Positions 5,616 through 9,428 of a stretch of 9,428 nucleotides of DNA are shown here, in pieces. Made by a program: the position numbers and the translations under genes. This DNA is from UBA8444 sp964003875 (GTDB lineage Bacteria; Bacteroidota; Bacteroidia; Flavobacteriales; UBA7312): the NCBI GenBank assembly GCA_964003875.1, contig CAXFLH010000058.1:1-9428 (forward strand), in the 5' to 3' direction. Each line of letters starts with the position of its first letter. The first letter of the stretch is position 1. The notes below the pieces were generated by a model. It ran no database searches. It saw only the letters and a program-made list of their open reading frames with translations, and was not told the origin of the DNA.

Positions 5616-5843
5616 TTATTTTTTGCTGTTATAATATTCACTTACTTCAACCTTATCTTTTATTTCTTGTTCTTCGGTTGCAGCGTACAGCTTGTTTTTG
5701 TTTATTAAAATTCTTACTTTAATTTCTAAATCAGTAATCTGATTCTCAAGGTTATTAACCTCTTTTCTTAAATGGTTGTTATCATCTCTAAGGGTTTTTT
5801 TATCCTTTTCAAGCTGATCTATTTTTGCTAATAAAAAGTCCAT
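5616..5843 (-). CDS. Small coiled-coil protein
   Basis: This 75-residue protein is almost entirely one coiled coil: LAKIDQLEKDKKTLRDDNNH and the following 25 residues keep leucine, isoleucine and valine at heptad spacing with dense charge between. A short polar tail (ATEEQEIKDK onward) ends it. The start at 5841-5843 forms a TAATG junction with the zinc-finger gene stop. An in-frame ATG at 5858 would add five residues (MLLRI) but overlap the upstream gene by 16 bases. Function is unknown; such proteins often serve as oligomerisation partners or regulators. Confidence 0.55.
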   Translation of the reverse strand: MDFLLAKIDQLEKDKKTLRDDNNHLRKEVNNLENQITDLEIKVRILINKNKLYAATEEQEIKDKVEVSEYYNSKK

Positions 5844-5968
5844 TATCCGTAATAACATCTATCGGAACAATAGCCCTCCGATTTTATAGGCTTACCACAC
5901 TCTTTACATTCGTGGGGGTGGGTGTTTTCCCAAGGATCTGGTAGGTTTACCATATGATTCATTTCCAT
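5843..5968 (-). CDS. Small zinc-finger protein (41 aa)
   Basis: Translating the gap upstream of the coiled-coil gene gives a 41-residue protein whose second half is CKECGKPIKSEGYCSDRC (21-38). This is a C-x2-C-x9-C-x3-C arrangement that would bind one zinc ion as a treble-clef or zinc-ribbon-like finger, similar to the short CxxC...CSxxC fingers found in phage and bacterial proteins. The N-terminal part (PDPWENTHPHE) is polar. It starts three bases after the stop of the preceding gene and ends in a TAATG junction with the next, so it sits well in the operon. It may bind nucleic acid or modulate a host protein; there is no direct evidence for either. Confidence 0.6.
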   Translation of the reverse strand: MEMNHMVNLPDPWENTHPHECKECGKPIKSEGYCSDRCYYG

Positions 5969-5971
5969 ATC

Positions 5972-6154
5972 TTAATTTTTAAGTAAATTATTTTTTTGTA
6001 AAAGATCAATAGTTAAATTAATAATTAAGCTATAGGCTCCAATGCTGTTTCCGTTCTTTCCTGTGTCTATAATTTGTGTAATATTATCATTAACAACATC
6101 AATCTTTATTTTTTCTATTAATTCTTTTGTTGTAATTAAATTTGGCTTTGCCAT
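5972..6154 (-). CDS. Small protein of unknown function (60 aa)
   Basis: I do not recognise this protein. It begins MAKPNLITTKELIEKIKIDV and ends with a leucine-rich helix (SLIINLTIDLLQKNNLLKN), with a turn (TGKNGNSIG) in the middle. The pattern suggests a small helical fold, perhaps a dimer; there are no cysteines, no signal peptide and no clear membrane segment. Its ATG (6152-6154) lies one base from the stop of the preceding gene, so it is part of the early operon that starts at 6350. Confidence 0.5.
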   Translation of the reverse strand: MAKPNLITTKELIEKIKIDVVNDNITQIIDTGKNGNSIGAYSLIINLTIDLLQKNNLLKN

Positions 6155-6155
6155 A

Positions 6156-6350
6156 TTAATAAAAATTAGGGGTTAATAATCTTACGACATACTTGTCGCT
6201 ACCTGATAATCTATTTAACCACTCTTCACTACATTCTGATAAGTGGTTGCCGTGTAATAAGTCAGGTTTGCCATTATCCATTGCTGGATATACGTTGCCC
6301 TCAATATCAATAAAGGAAGCAACAGATGAAAGATAAATTGTATTAGTCAT
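6156..6350 (-). CDS. Small protein of unknown function, first gene of early operon (64 aa)
   Basis: This is the first gene after the control region at 6351-6452. The product is a compact 64-residue protein with IYLSSVASFIDIEGNVYPAM (5-24), an acidic-aromatic stretch (SECSEEWLNRL) and a basic end (KYVVRLLTPNFY). The FIDIEGNVYPA segment reads like a beta hairpin. I do not know the family. Being first in an early phage operon it could be a host-takeover or regulatory factor, but that is position-based inference. The leader AAATAAATATAAAT directly before ATG is A-rich with no Shine-Dalgarno site, as expected for a Bacteroidota translation start. Confidence 0.55.
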   Translation of the reverse strand: MTNTIYLSSVASFIDIEGNVYPAMDNGKPDLLHGNHLSECSEEWLNRLSGSDKYVVRLLTPNFY

Positions 6351-6368
6351 ATTTATATTTATTTAACA

Positions 6369-6398
6369 TAAAATTAAATAAAATAAATCGAACTTCAA
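6369..6398 (-). promoter_or_regulatory. Bacteroidota-type promoter for the early/replication operon
   Basis: Read on the minus strand, TTG (6398-6396) is followed by exactly 19 bases and then TAATTTTA (6376-6369). The Bacteroidota housekeeping promoter has TTTG near -33 and TAnnTTTG near -7 with about 19-21 bases between. The match is complete in the -33 core and lacks only the last base of the -7 box. Transcription would start near 6362, about 12 bases before the ATG at 6350. The site lies just downstream of two terminator-like hairpins, as expected for an insulated new operon. AT-rich DNA produces chance matches, so confidence is moderate. Confidence 0.4.
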
Positions 6399-6400
6399 AA

Positions 6401-6432
6401 TAAAAGGGCAACAAACCAATGCCACCCTTTTA
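6401..6432 (-). terminator. Second terminator-like hairpin
   Basis: On the minus strand, TAAAAGGG (6432-6425) pairs perfectly with CCCTTTTA (6408-6401) around a 16-base loop. It is followed by TTTTGAAG. The stem has only three G-C pairs and a longer loop than ideal. It stands 21 bases after a stronger terminator and its T tract touches the -33 box of the predicted promoter. It may act as a back-up terminator or as a regulatory hairpin. Confidence 0.45.
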
Positions 6433-6452
6433 AATAAATAAATATAAATAAA

Positions 6453-6474
6453 ATCCCTCTAAGAAGTGAGGGAT
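6453..6474 (-). terminator. Rho-independent terminator after the NinG-like gene
   Basis: On the minus strand, ATCCCTC (6474-6468) and GAGGGAT (6459-6453) form a perfect 7-base-pair stem with four G-C pairs and an 8-base loop. It is followed by a T-rich tract (TTTATTTATATTTATTTA). The hairpin includes the TAG stop (6461-6459) of the NinG-like gene, so transcription would end right at the gene's end. This separates the upstream transcript from the replication operon. Confidence 0.7.
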
Positions 6475-6854
6475 GCGTTAAGTCTCGTAAATTCTTCAAT
6501 CATTTCTTGAAAATCAAAATTATTAAATTTTTTCGTTTTTTTGGCTAATAAATACAAGTTTTCTGCTTTATTTTCGCCATACTGCATATTTAACTTAAGT
6601 CCGAACTTATATTGCTCACCACCCTTAAACATATTACAACCCACACATTGCACTTGGCAGTTGTCTTTGTCCCATCTTGTAGAGTAAAATTTACGGCTTT
6701 GAAAATGTCCGCACTGCATTTTTTTCCAATGATCTTTTTTGCCACAGGTAAAGCATTCAACAGTTCCTTTATGGTCTGCTGTTCTTCTTCTTATATACTC
6801 GCTGAATACTGTGTCAAGTTTTTTAATTAACTTTTTTCTTGGACTATTCTTCAT
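6459..6854 (-). CDS. ninG: NinG/Rap-like recombination protein (HNH-type zinc-binding)
   Basis: This 131-residue protein matches the NinG/Rap family of phage recombination proteins, whose lambda member binds branched DNA such as Holliday junctions and D-loops and helps recombination. The visible family pattern is C34-FT-C37, then MQCGHFQSR (46-54, with C48 and H50), TRWDKDNCQVQC (59-70, C66 and C70) and VGCNMFKGG (71-79, C73), then a YGENKAENL segment. These Cys and His residues make the metal-bound HNH-like core. The length is shorter than lambda NinG (about 200), mainly at the N-terminus, which is common in Bacteroidota phages. Its ATG overlaps the preceding gene by 11 bases, and its stop lies inside a terminator hairpin. 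It probably works with the exonuclease and nuclease-like proteins encoded downstream. Confidence 0.85.
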   Translation of the reverse strand: MKNSPRKKLIKKLDTVFSEYIRRRTADHKGTVECFTCGKKDHWKKMQCGHFQSRKFYSTRWDKDNCQVQCVGCNMFKGGEQYKFGLKLNMQYGENKAENLYLLAKKTKKFNNFDFQEMIEEFTRLNASLTS

Positions 6855-7098
6855 TTGCTTTTAACAGAAATGCACCTAAATATAAGTCAATTGTTTTAAT
6901 TGCTCTATAAATATATCGGCTATTTATTTCAGCCTTTTGTCGATCTGTTTTGCTTGATTCAGTTCCTAAATTACAGTATTGATCAGCGTTGATAAAAAGT
7001 AACCTATCGATCTTTTCTTCTTTCGATACAGTTTTGTAGTTTAATATTTTGTCAACTTGTTCTCTGATATTCATATCAATGTCTATGTTTTTATTCAT
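6844..7098 (-). CDS. Small helical protein of unknown function upstream of ninG-like gene
   Basis: This 84-residue protein is not assignable to a named family. It looks all-helical: IREQVDKILN, then KEEKIDRLLFINADQYCNLG (26-45), then RQKAEINSRYIYRAIKTIDL (53-72) and a leucine-rich end. I recall similar small proteins with a DxxxYCNLG segment and an SRxIYRxIKxID segment in Bacteroidota phages, without known role. It overlaps the NinG-like gene by 11 bases, so it may act in the same process. It follows a spacer of about 90 bases, suggesting it could be the first gene of its own transcript, though I see no convincing promoter. Confidence 0.55.
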   Translation of the reverse strand: MNKNIDIDMNIREQVDKILNYKTVSKEEKIDRLLFINADQYCNLGTESSKTDRQKAEINSRYIYRAIKTIDLYLGAFLLKANEE

Positions 7099-7191
7099 TT
7101 ATTAGGAAAATTAAAAAAAATTATTATTTTTTCTAATACAAGTACTGATATTATATAAGTACTTATATTATAACTATACTTATACTTATAC
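7099..7191. repeat. AT-rich spacer with hexamer repeats and palindrome
   Basis: This non-coding spacer has three elements. First, four near-identical hexamers at 7168-7191 (on the plus strand TTATAA, CTATAC, TTATAC, TTATAC). Second, an inverted repeat of AAGTACT (7140-7146) with AGTACTT (7158-7164), the second arm lying inside the perfect palindrome AAGTACTT at 7157-7164. Third, runs of A and T at 7109-7132 that could form a weak A/T hairpin. It separates the lysis-side genes from the recombination genes and could hold an operator, a weak terminator or a binding array. Function not shown. Confidence 0.4.
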
Positions 7192-7326
7192 CTATCTACC
7201 TTGTCCTTTATACCTCTTTTTATAGTTTTTACTTGTTTTAACCTTGCTCATACGCGTTTTAGCGTGAACTCCCGGTCTTTTTCTACTTTTTGATCGGTAT
7301 ATATTAATAACAGTTTTTTTCGCCAT
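7192..7326 (-). CDS. Small basic phage-type protein ending in KKRYKGQGR (44 aa)
   Basis: Reading downstream of the holin gene gives a 44-residue, highly basic protein: KRPGVHAKTRMSKVKTSKNY (16-35) followed by KKRYKGQGR at the C-terminus. The GVHAKTxxSKxKxSKNYxKxYxGQGR pattern is one I recognise from small proteins of Bacteroidota phages. Its abundance of Lys and Arg suggests nucleic-acid binding, but no role is known to me. Its ATG shares TAATG (7324-7328) with the holin stop, so it is co-translated with the lysis genes. It is the last gene before the AT-rich spacer and may end the late transcript. Confidence 0.7.
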   Translation of the reverse strand: MAKKTVINIYRSKSRKRPGVHAKTRMSKVKTSKNYKKRYKGQGR

Positions 7327-7787
7327 TATTTGCCTTTTATTATGCTACTGGCTTTTTCTGTTGTTCTTCCACCAAAATAAGCTAAAACTACAGCCATCAT
7401 TACTTTTTCAAAAGTATCGTTCCACGTGGAACCTATATTAAACGGAATAGAGTCCACAGAATCCAAAAGCCCTGCAAAGCTAAACACAACAATACACCAT
7501 ACCAAAACCAAAGGACGTACATTCTTGCTAAGCCAAGAATCTGATGAAGCGTCAGCTTTCCATCGGTTAGATATTTCTTCCATCTCTTTATTTTGCTGCT
7601 CATAAATAAGCTGCTGTAATTTGATTTTTTCTTCATTTGGAATATCTGCCTTAGTTATTTCTGCAATCGCTTCCTTGGGGCTTGTAACCCCTTTTAATAC
7701 GCCACCAAGCGTTGGGTTTATAACAGTTGCAGCACCAAATAATAGCTTACCAACTGTTGTGTCTTTAAATTTCTTTTTATTAGACAT
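7326..7787 (-). CDS. Holin, 3TM-type (GTA-holin-like)
   Basis: This 153-residue protein has the layout of the 3TM holin family used for phage or gene-transfer-agent release. It has a moderately hydrophobic N-terminal segment (VGKLLFGAATVINPTLGGVL, 12-31), a charged amphipathic helix with many Glu, Lys and Gln (about 52-80), the conserved WLSKNVRPLVLVWCIVVFSF (85-104, first clear membrane helix to about 109), and a final membrane helix FEKVMMAVVLAYFGGRTTEK (126-145). Holins form inner-membrane holes that let a cytoplasmic endolysin reach peptidoglycan. The endolysin gene lies immediately upstream with an 8-base overlap, a typical lysis cassette. Exact pore behaviour is inferred from the family. 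Confidence 0.75.
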   Translation of the reverse strand: MSNKKKFKDTTVGKLLFGAATVINPTLGGVLKGVTSPKEAIAEITKADIPNEEKIKLQQLIYEQQNKEMEEISNRWKADASSDSWLSKNVRPLVLVWCIVVFSFAGLLDSVDSIPFNIGSTWNDTFEKVMMAVVLAYFGGRTTEKASSIIKGK

Positions 7788-8244
7788 TTGTTATATCAAT
7801 GTATTTTACTTTTCCTTGATCTCTTACAGCTTTAAGTATTCTGTTTCTATTATTTTCTGTATCAACGTATGATATATGCACCCAGTCAGGATTTTCTTCG
7901 TTACCGAACTCCCATATCATCTGATCAAAGTCAAGGTTTTCTTTTATGTAATTAAACATTTCAGCATTTGTTTTATGTCCGTATATGTCATCAATATCCA
8001 TTGCTTGACCTTTGGCGTGTTGACTGCTTGGTTTTGATCCCAATGCTAAACACAAATCAGTTGATCTATAAAATGAAGTTATCTTTATAGGTCCTCCTAC
8101 CCAAGCTCGTAATGGTTCAAAAACCTTTTCAGCTAACACTCTCATATTGTTTATAGCTGTACCATTTGGGGTGTTGTCTATATTAAGCCTTAGGGCTGTA
8201 ACGCTTTTTGTAGCTTCCTTTTCTGAAATATGTTTACTAATCAT
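7780..8244 (-). CDS. Endolysin, peptidase M15 family (zinc peptidoglycan peptidase)
   Basis: This 154-residue protein matches the M15 D-Ala-D-Ala carboxypeptidase/endopeptidase fold used by many phage endolysins. Visible motifs are ITSFYRS (55-61), SSQHAKGQAMDID (73-85) giving zinc ligands H76 and D83, MIWEFG (109-114) with catalytic E112, and DWVHISY (120-126) giving zinc ligand H123. It should cut peptide cross-links or stem peptides of host peptidoglycan. There is no signal peptide or membrane anchor, so release depends on the adjacent holin. The size corresponds to the catalytic domain alone, without a cell-wall-binding domain, as is usual in phages of Gram-negative hosts. Confidence 0.85.
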   Translation of the reverse strand: MISKHISEKEATKSVTALRLNIDNTPNGTAINNMRVLAEKVFEPLRAWVGGPIKITSFYRSTDLCLALGSKPSSQHAKGQAMDIDDIYGHKTNAEMFNYIKENLDFDQMIWEFGNEENPDWVHISYVDTENNRNRILKAVRDQGKVKYIDITNV

Positions 8245-8247
8245 CTA

Positions 8248-8595
8248 TTAATTTGTTGGCAACGATGTACGCCTACGCACAAAACGATGCTGGTTAATTA
8301 CACTTTGTATTTCATTGAGCGGCACTTTTATTCTTAATGATATGTCAGCGTTCCATATATATACCGGTCTGCCCTGTTTACTTAAAATAATTGTTGGAAC
8401 GGCTTTAATATTGTTTTTTATTTCTGCCGGTTGATTTTCTAAATAGCCATAAACAACCTCTGCACCTACGATGTCTTCAAGGTACTTATAATTGTTTTTT
8501 TCATTCCATTTAGCGTTTATATGTATAATGGTTAAATCTTGAGCAAGATTAACTGCATACACAAATAATGCAATTAGGACAAGTATCTTTTTCAT
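8248..8595 (-). CDS. Secreted thioredoxin-fold-like protein lacking the CxxC active site
   Basis: This 115-residue protein starts with a clear signal peptide (MKKILVLIALFVYAVNLAQ). The rest follows the order of a thioredoxin fold: strand TIIHINAKW (22-30), a helix, a second strand (AEVVYGYLE, 45-53), the hallmark KAVPTIILS (64-72, with P67 at the cis-proline position), and a C-terminal strand/helix. W30 aligns with the Trp of the WCGPCK site, but the following residues are NEKNN, and the mature protein has no cysteine at all. It cannot therefore be a thiol oxidoreductase. A binding or chaperone role in the periplasm is possible. It lies between a membrane protein gene (ATGA overlap) and the endolysin gene, in the lysis region. 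The fold call rests on motif order only. Confidence 0.6.
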   Translation of the reverse strand: MKKILVLIALFVYAVNLAQDLTIIHINAKWNEKNNYKYLEDIVGAEVVYGYLENQPAEIKNNIKAVPTIILSKQGRPVYIWNADISLRIKVPLNEIQSVINQHRFVRRRTSLPTN

Positions 8596-8873
8596 TTCTG
8601 TATAATTTCATATAGTTTTTCATCTATTTTGTCTAATTTTTCAGAATTCTCTTGAACCTGTTCAGCTGTGTTTTCAATAGTTTCACGTATAAGCTGATCC
8701 TTTAAATCGTACTCTGTTCTTGATACCGGTGCTTCTGGAAGCAATTTTGCTTCTTCTATTCCAGCATTTAGATCACTATACATTAATGCAAGTGAGATAA
8801 CACCTGCACAGATCATTCCTATTGTTTTAAGGTCTAATGTAAACTTGGTGTTTTCACTTACTTCTGTACTCAT
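8592..8873 (-). CDS. Single-pass membrane protein with coiled-coil tail
   Basis: This 93-residue protein has a short charged N-terminus, one membrane helix (LKTIGMICAGVISLALMYSD, 15-34), then a polar linker and a coiled coil (LIRETIENTAEQVQENSEKL, 61-80, continuing to the end). The shape resembles small phage membrane proteins of lysis regions such as holin/antiholin partners or XhlA-type proteins, but no family signature is clear. Positive residues before the helix are few (K10, K16), so topology is uncertain. It shares ATGA with the following signal-peptide gene and sits three bases from the preceding membrane protein gene. The placement suggests a role in lysis or envelope interaction. Confidence 0.6.
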   Translation of the reverse strand: MSTEVSENTKFTLDLKTIGMICAGVISLALMYSDLNAGIEEAKLLPEAPVSRTEYDLKDQLIRETIENTAEQVQENSEKLDKIDEKLYEIIQK

Positions 8874-8876
8874 AAC

Positions 8877-9155
8877 TTAATTTGTTTTAACTATTTCTTT
8901 GCCGATATGTTGATGGCTATGTTTAATTGTTGGTGCGAGTAACGGATGCTCTTTAATTGCAGTGTGTGCTGAATGTACACAATAAGGGCAGTTTTCTTCG
9001 TAAACCTTTTGCATTGTGCTTTCAATGTTTTCAGTTTTGATCCTAACTTCTATCATATCTTGTTGTATTGACAATGTAGATGTTAGAACCCATCCTGCAA
9101 CTCCTAATAAAAGCGTTCCTGCAATTGCTACAATTTTACTGCTCAGTTCCTTCAT
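8877..9155 (-). CDS. Membrane-anchored protein with CPYC motif and His-rich tail
   Basis: This 92-residue protein has an N-terminal membrane anchor (SKIVAIAGTLLLGVAGWVLT, 6-25), a coiled-coil-like stalk (about 28-52), then NCPYCVHSAHTAIKEH (55-70) and a tail with HSHQH (79-83). CPYC is the active-site sequence of glutaredoxins, but the surrounding protein is far too short to be a glutaredoxin. Two cysteines plus H61 and H64 are better explained as a small metal site, or a disulfide if the tail is periplasmic. I do not recognise the family. It overlaps the upstream gene by 20 bases and lies three bases before the next membrane protein gene, so it belongs to the lysis/membrane module. Confidence 0.6.
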   Translation of the reverse strand: MKELSSKIVAIAGTLLLGVAGWVLTSTLSIQQDMIEVRIKTENIESTMQKVYEENCPYCVHSAHTAIKEHPLLAPTIKHSHQHIGKEIVKTN

Positions 9156-9393
9156 CTGTTAATTCTCCGTTTTCTATATTAATAACAACCTTACCATACT
9201 TGTTTTGTATTTTTTCCATATTTTTTCGGTAATCACTATCAAGTTCAAGGTTATTGTTTACAAGACTATTCATTTGAGCTTCTAAAACTTTTGTCTGTTG
9301 GTACTTTTGTCCGATCGATAGCCAGTTTTTGCTTTGCCCATCAAGTAATTCTTTGATGTACTCTAATTCTGATTTTTCTAATTTTTTACTCAT
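9136..9393 (-). CDS. Small helical/coiled-coil phage protein
   Basis: This 85-residue protein is helical for most of its length (LEKSELEYIKELLDGQSKNW, then QQTKVLEAQMNSLVNNNLEL). It ends with KYGKVVINIENGELTDE, which fits a short beta hairpin. The pattern of a long helix ending in a YGKxxINIxxGE segment is one I have seen in small phage proteins near structural or lysis genes; its function is unknown to me. ATG 9391-9393 is chosen over an in-frame TTG at 9408 because it is a standard codon with an A-rich leader. Its 3' end overlaps the next gene by 20 bases. Confidence 0.6.
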   Translation of the reverse strand: MSKKLEKSELEYIKELLDGQSKNWLSIGQKYQQTKVLEAQMNSLVNNNLELDSDYRKNMEKIQNKYGKVVINIENGELTDEGTEQ

Positions 9394-9428
9394 AATATTA
9401 ATTTTCAATAAATATACTAATTTTCTAA

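Larger units (their letters stand above)
6350..6450. repeat. 16-base inverted repeat enclosing the early control region
   Basis: The bases at 6350-6365 (TATTTATATTTATTTA) and 6435-6450 (TAAATAAATATAAATA) are perfect reverse complements over 16 positions, separated by 69 bases. The right arm is the T-rich tract after the terminator at 6453-6474. The left arm forms the A-rich translation leader of the gene starting at 6350. Between them lie a second hairpin and a promoter-like sequence. The arms are all A/T, so part of this may come from base composition. Confidence 0.55.

Noticed and set aside
6612..6830. 72-codon plus-strand open frame within the NinG-like gene
   Set aside because: Shadow of a gene with an intact Cys/His motif set on the minus strand.
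7109..7136. A/T-only hairpin as a terminator for the lysis transcript
   Set aside because: The stem has almost no G-C pairs and no clear T tract follows a stable stem, so termination cannot be claimed.
7433..7636. 67-codon minus-strand frame inside the holin gene, with a hydrophobic end
   Set aside because: Considered as a nested second holin, but its hydrophobic stretch is the out-of-frame image of the holin's own membrane helix and there is no leader or motif support.
7621..7872. 83-codon plus-strand open frame across the holin/endolysin junction
   Set aside because: It is antisense to two well-supported lysis genes; its hydrophobic composition mirrors AT-rich codons of the opposite strand.
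8877..9155. Glutaredoxin, based on the CPYC motif
   Set aside because: The protein has a membrane anchor and only about 35 residues around the motif, with no cis-proline loop or thioredoxin fold.
9409..9416. TATATTTA (minus strand) as a -7 promoter box before the gene at 9136-9393
   Set aside because: The required -33 element would lie outside the window, and such A/T octamers are common here by chance.
1..9428. CRISPR array, tRNA genes or insertion sequence
   Set aside because: No regularly spaced repeats with unique spacers, no cloverleaf-like sequence and no transposase motifs were seen; nearly all the sequence is filled by overlapping phage genes.

Overview
This window looks like a segment of a tailed bacteriophage genome (or a prophage) from a Bacteroidota host, most likely a flavobacterium. 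Every supported gene lies on the minus strand, so transcription runs from high to low coordinates. The DNA is strongly AT-rich. Genes are packed with ATGA, TTGA and TAATG stop/start overlaps, and start codons follow A-rich leaders rather than clear Shine-Dalgarno sites, as is usual in Bacteroidota. No ribosomal, tRNA or metabolic host genes are visible. No integrase or repressor is visible, so the lifestyle cannot be decided from this window.

Layout in transcription order. (1) 9393-7326 is a lysis/membrane module: a small soluble protein, two single-pass membrane proteins, a secreted thioredoxin-like protein with no cysteine, an M15-family endolysin and a 3TM-type holin. A 44-residue basic protein (7326-7192) follows. 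(2) 7191-7099 is an AT-rich spacer with hexamer repeats and a palindrome. (3) 7098-6459 holds a small unknown gene and a NinG/Rap-like recombination protein, ending at a rho-independent terminator. (4) 6452-6351 is a control region with a second terminator-like hairpin and a Bacteroidota-type promoter, enclosed by a 16-base inverted repeat. (5) 6350-3969 is an early/replication module: small proteins including a zinc finger and a coiled coil, a probable nucleic-acid-binding protein, a protein with an SSB-type acidic tip (DDLPF), and a stand-alone DnaB-like RecA-fold ATPase. (6) 3972-2625 has a sigma-like regulator, small proteins and a PD-(D/E)XK nuclease-like protein. (7) 2590-1 has a short C5-cytosine-methyltransferase-like protein, a coiled-coil protein, a RecE/RecB-type PD-(D/E)XK exonuclease, a ParB-like protein, and a glycosyltransferase-like protein that runs off the left edge.

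Taken together, the middle of the window handles phage DNA replication and recombination and the right end handles host lysis. The left end holds a methyltransferase-like gene, a ParB-domain gene and a glycosyltransferase-like gene that could form a DNA base-modification module. That last idea is inference. Four genes of 41-46 codons (2625-2765, 3359-3496, 5843-5968, 7192-7326) were found by reading the gaps by hand. Each is supported by motif content and by tight overlap with its neighbours.
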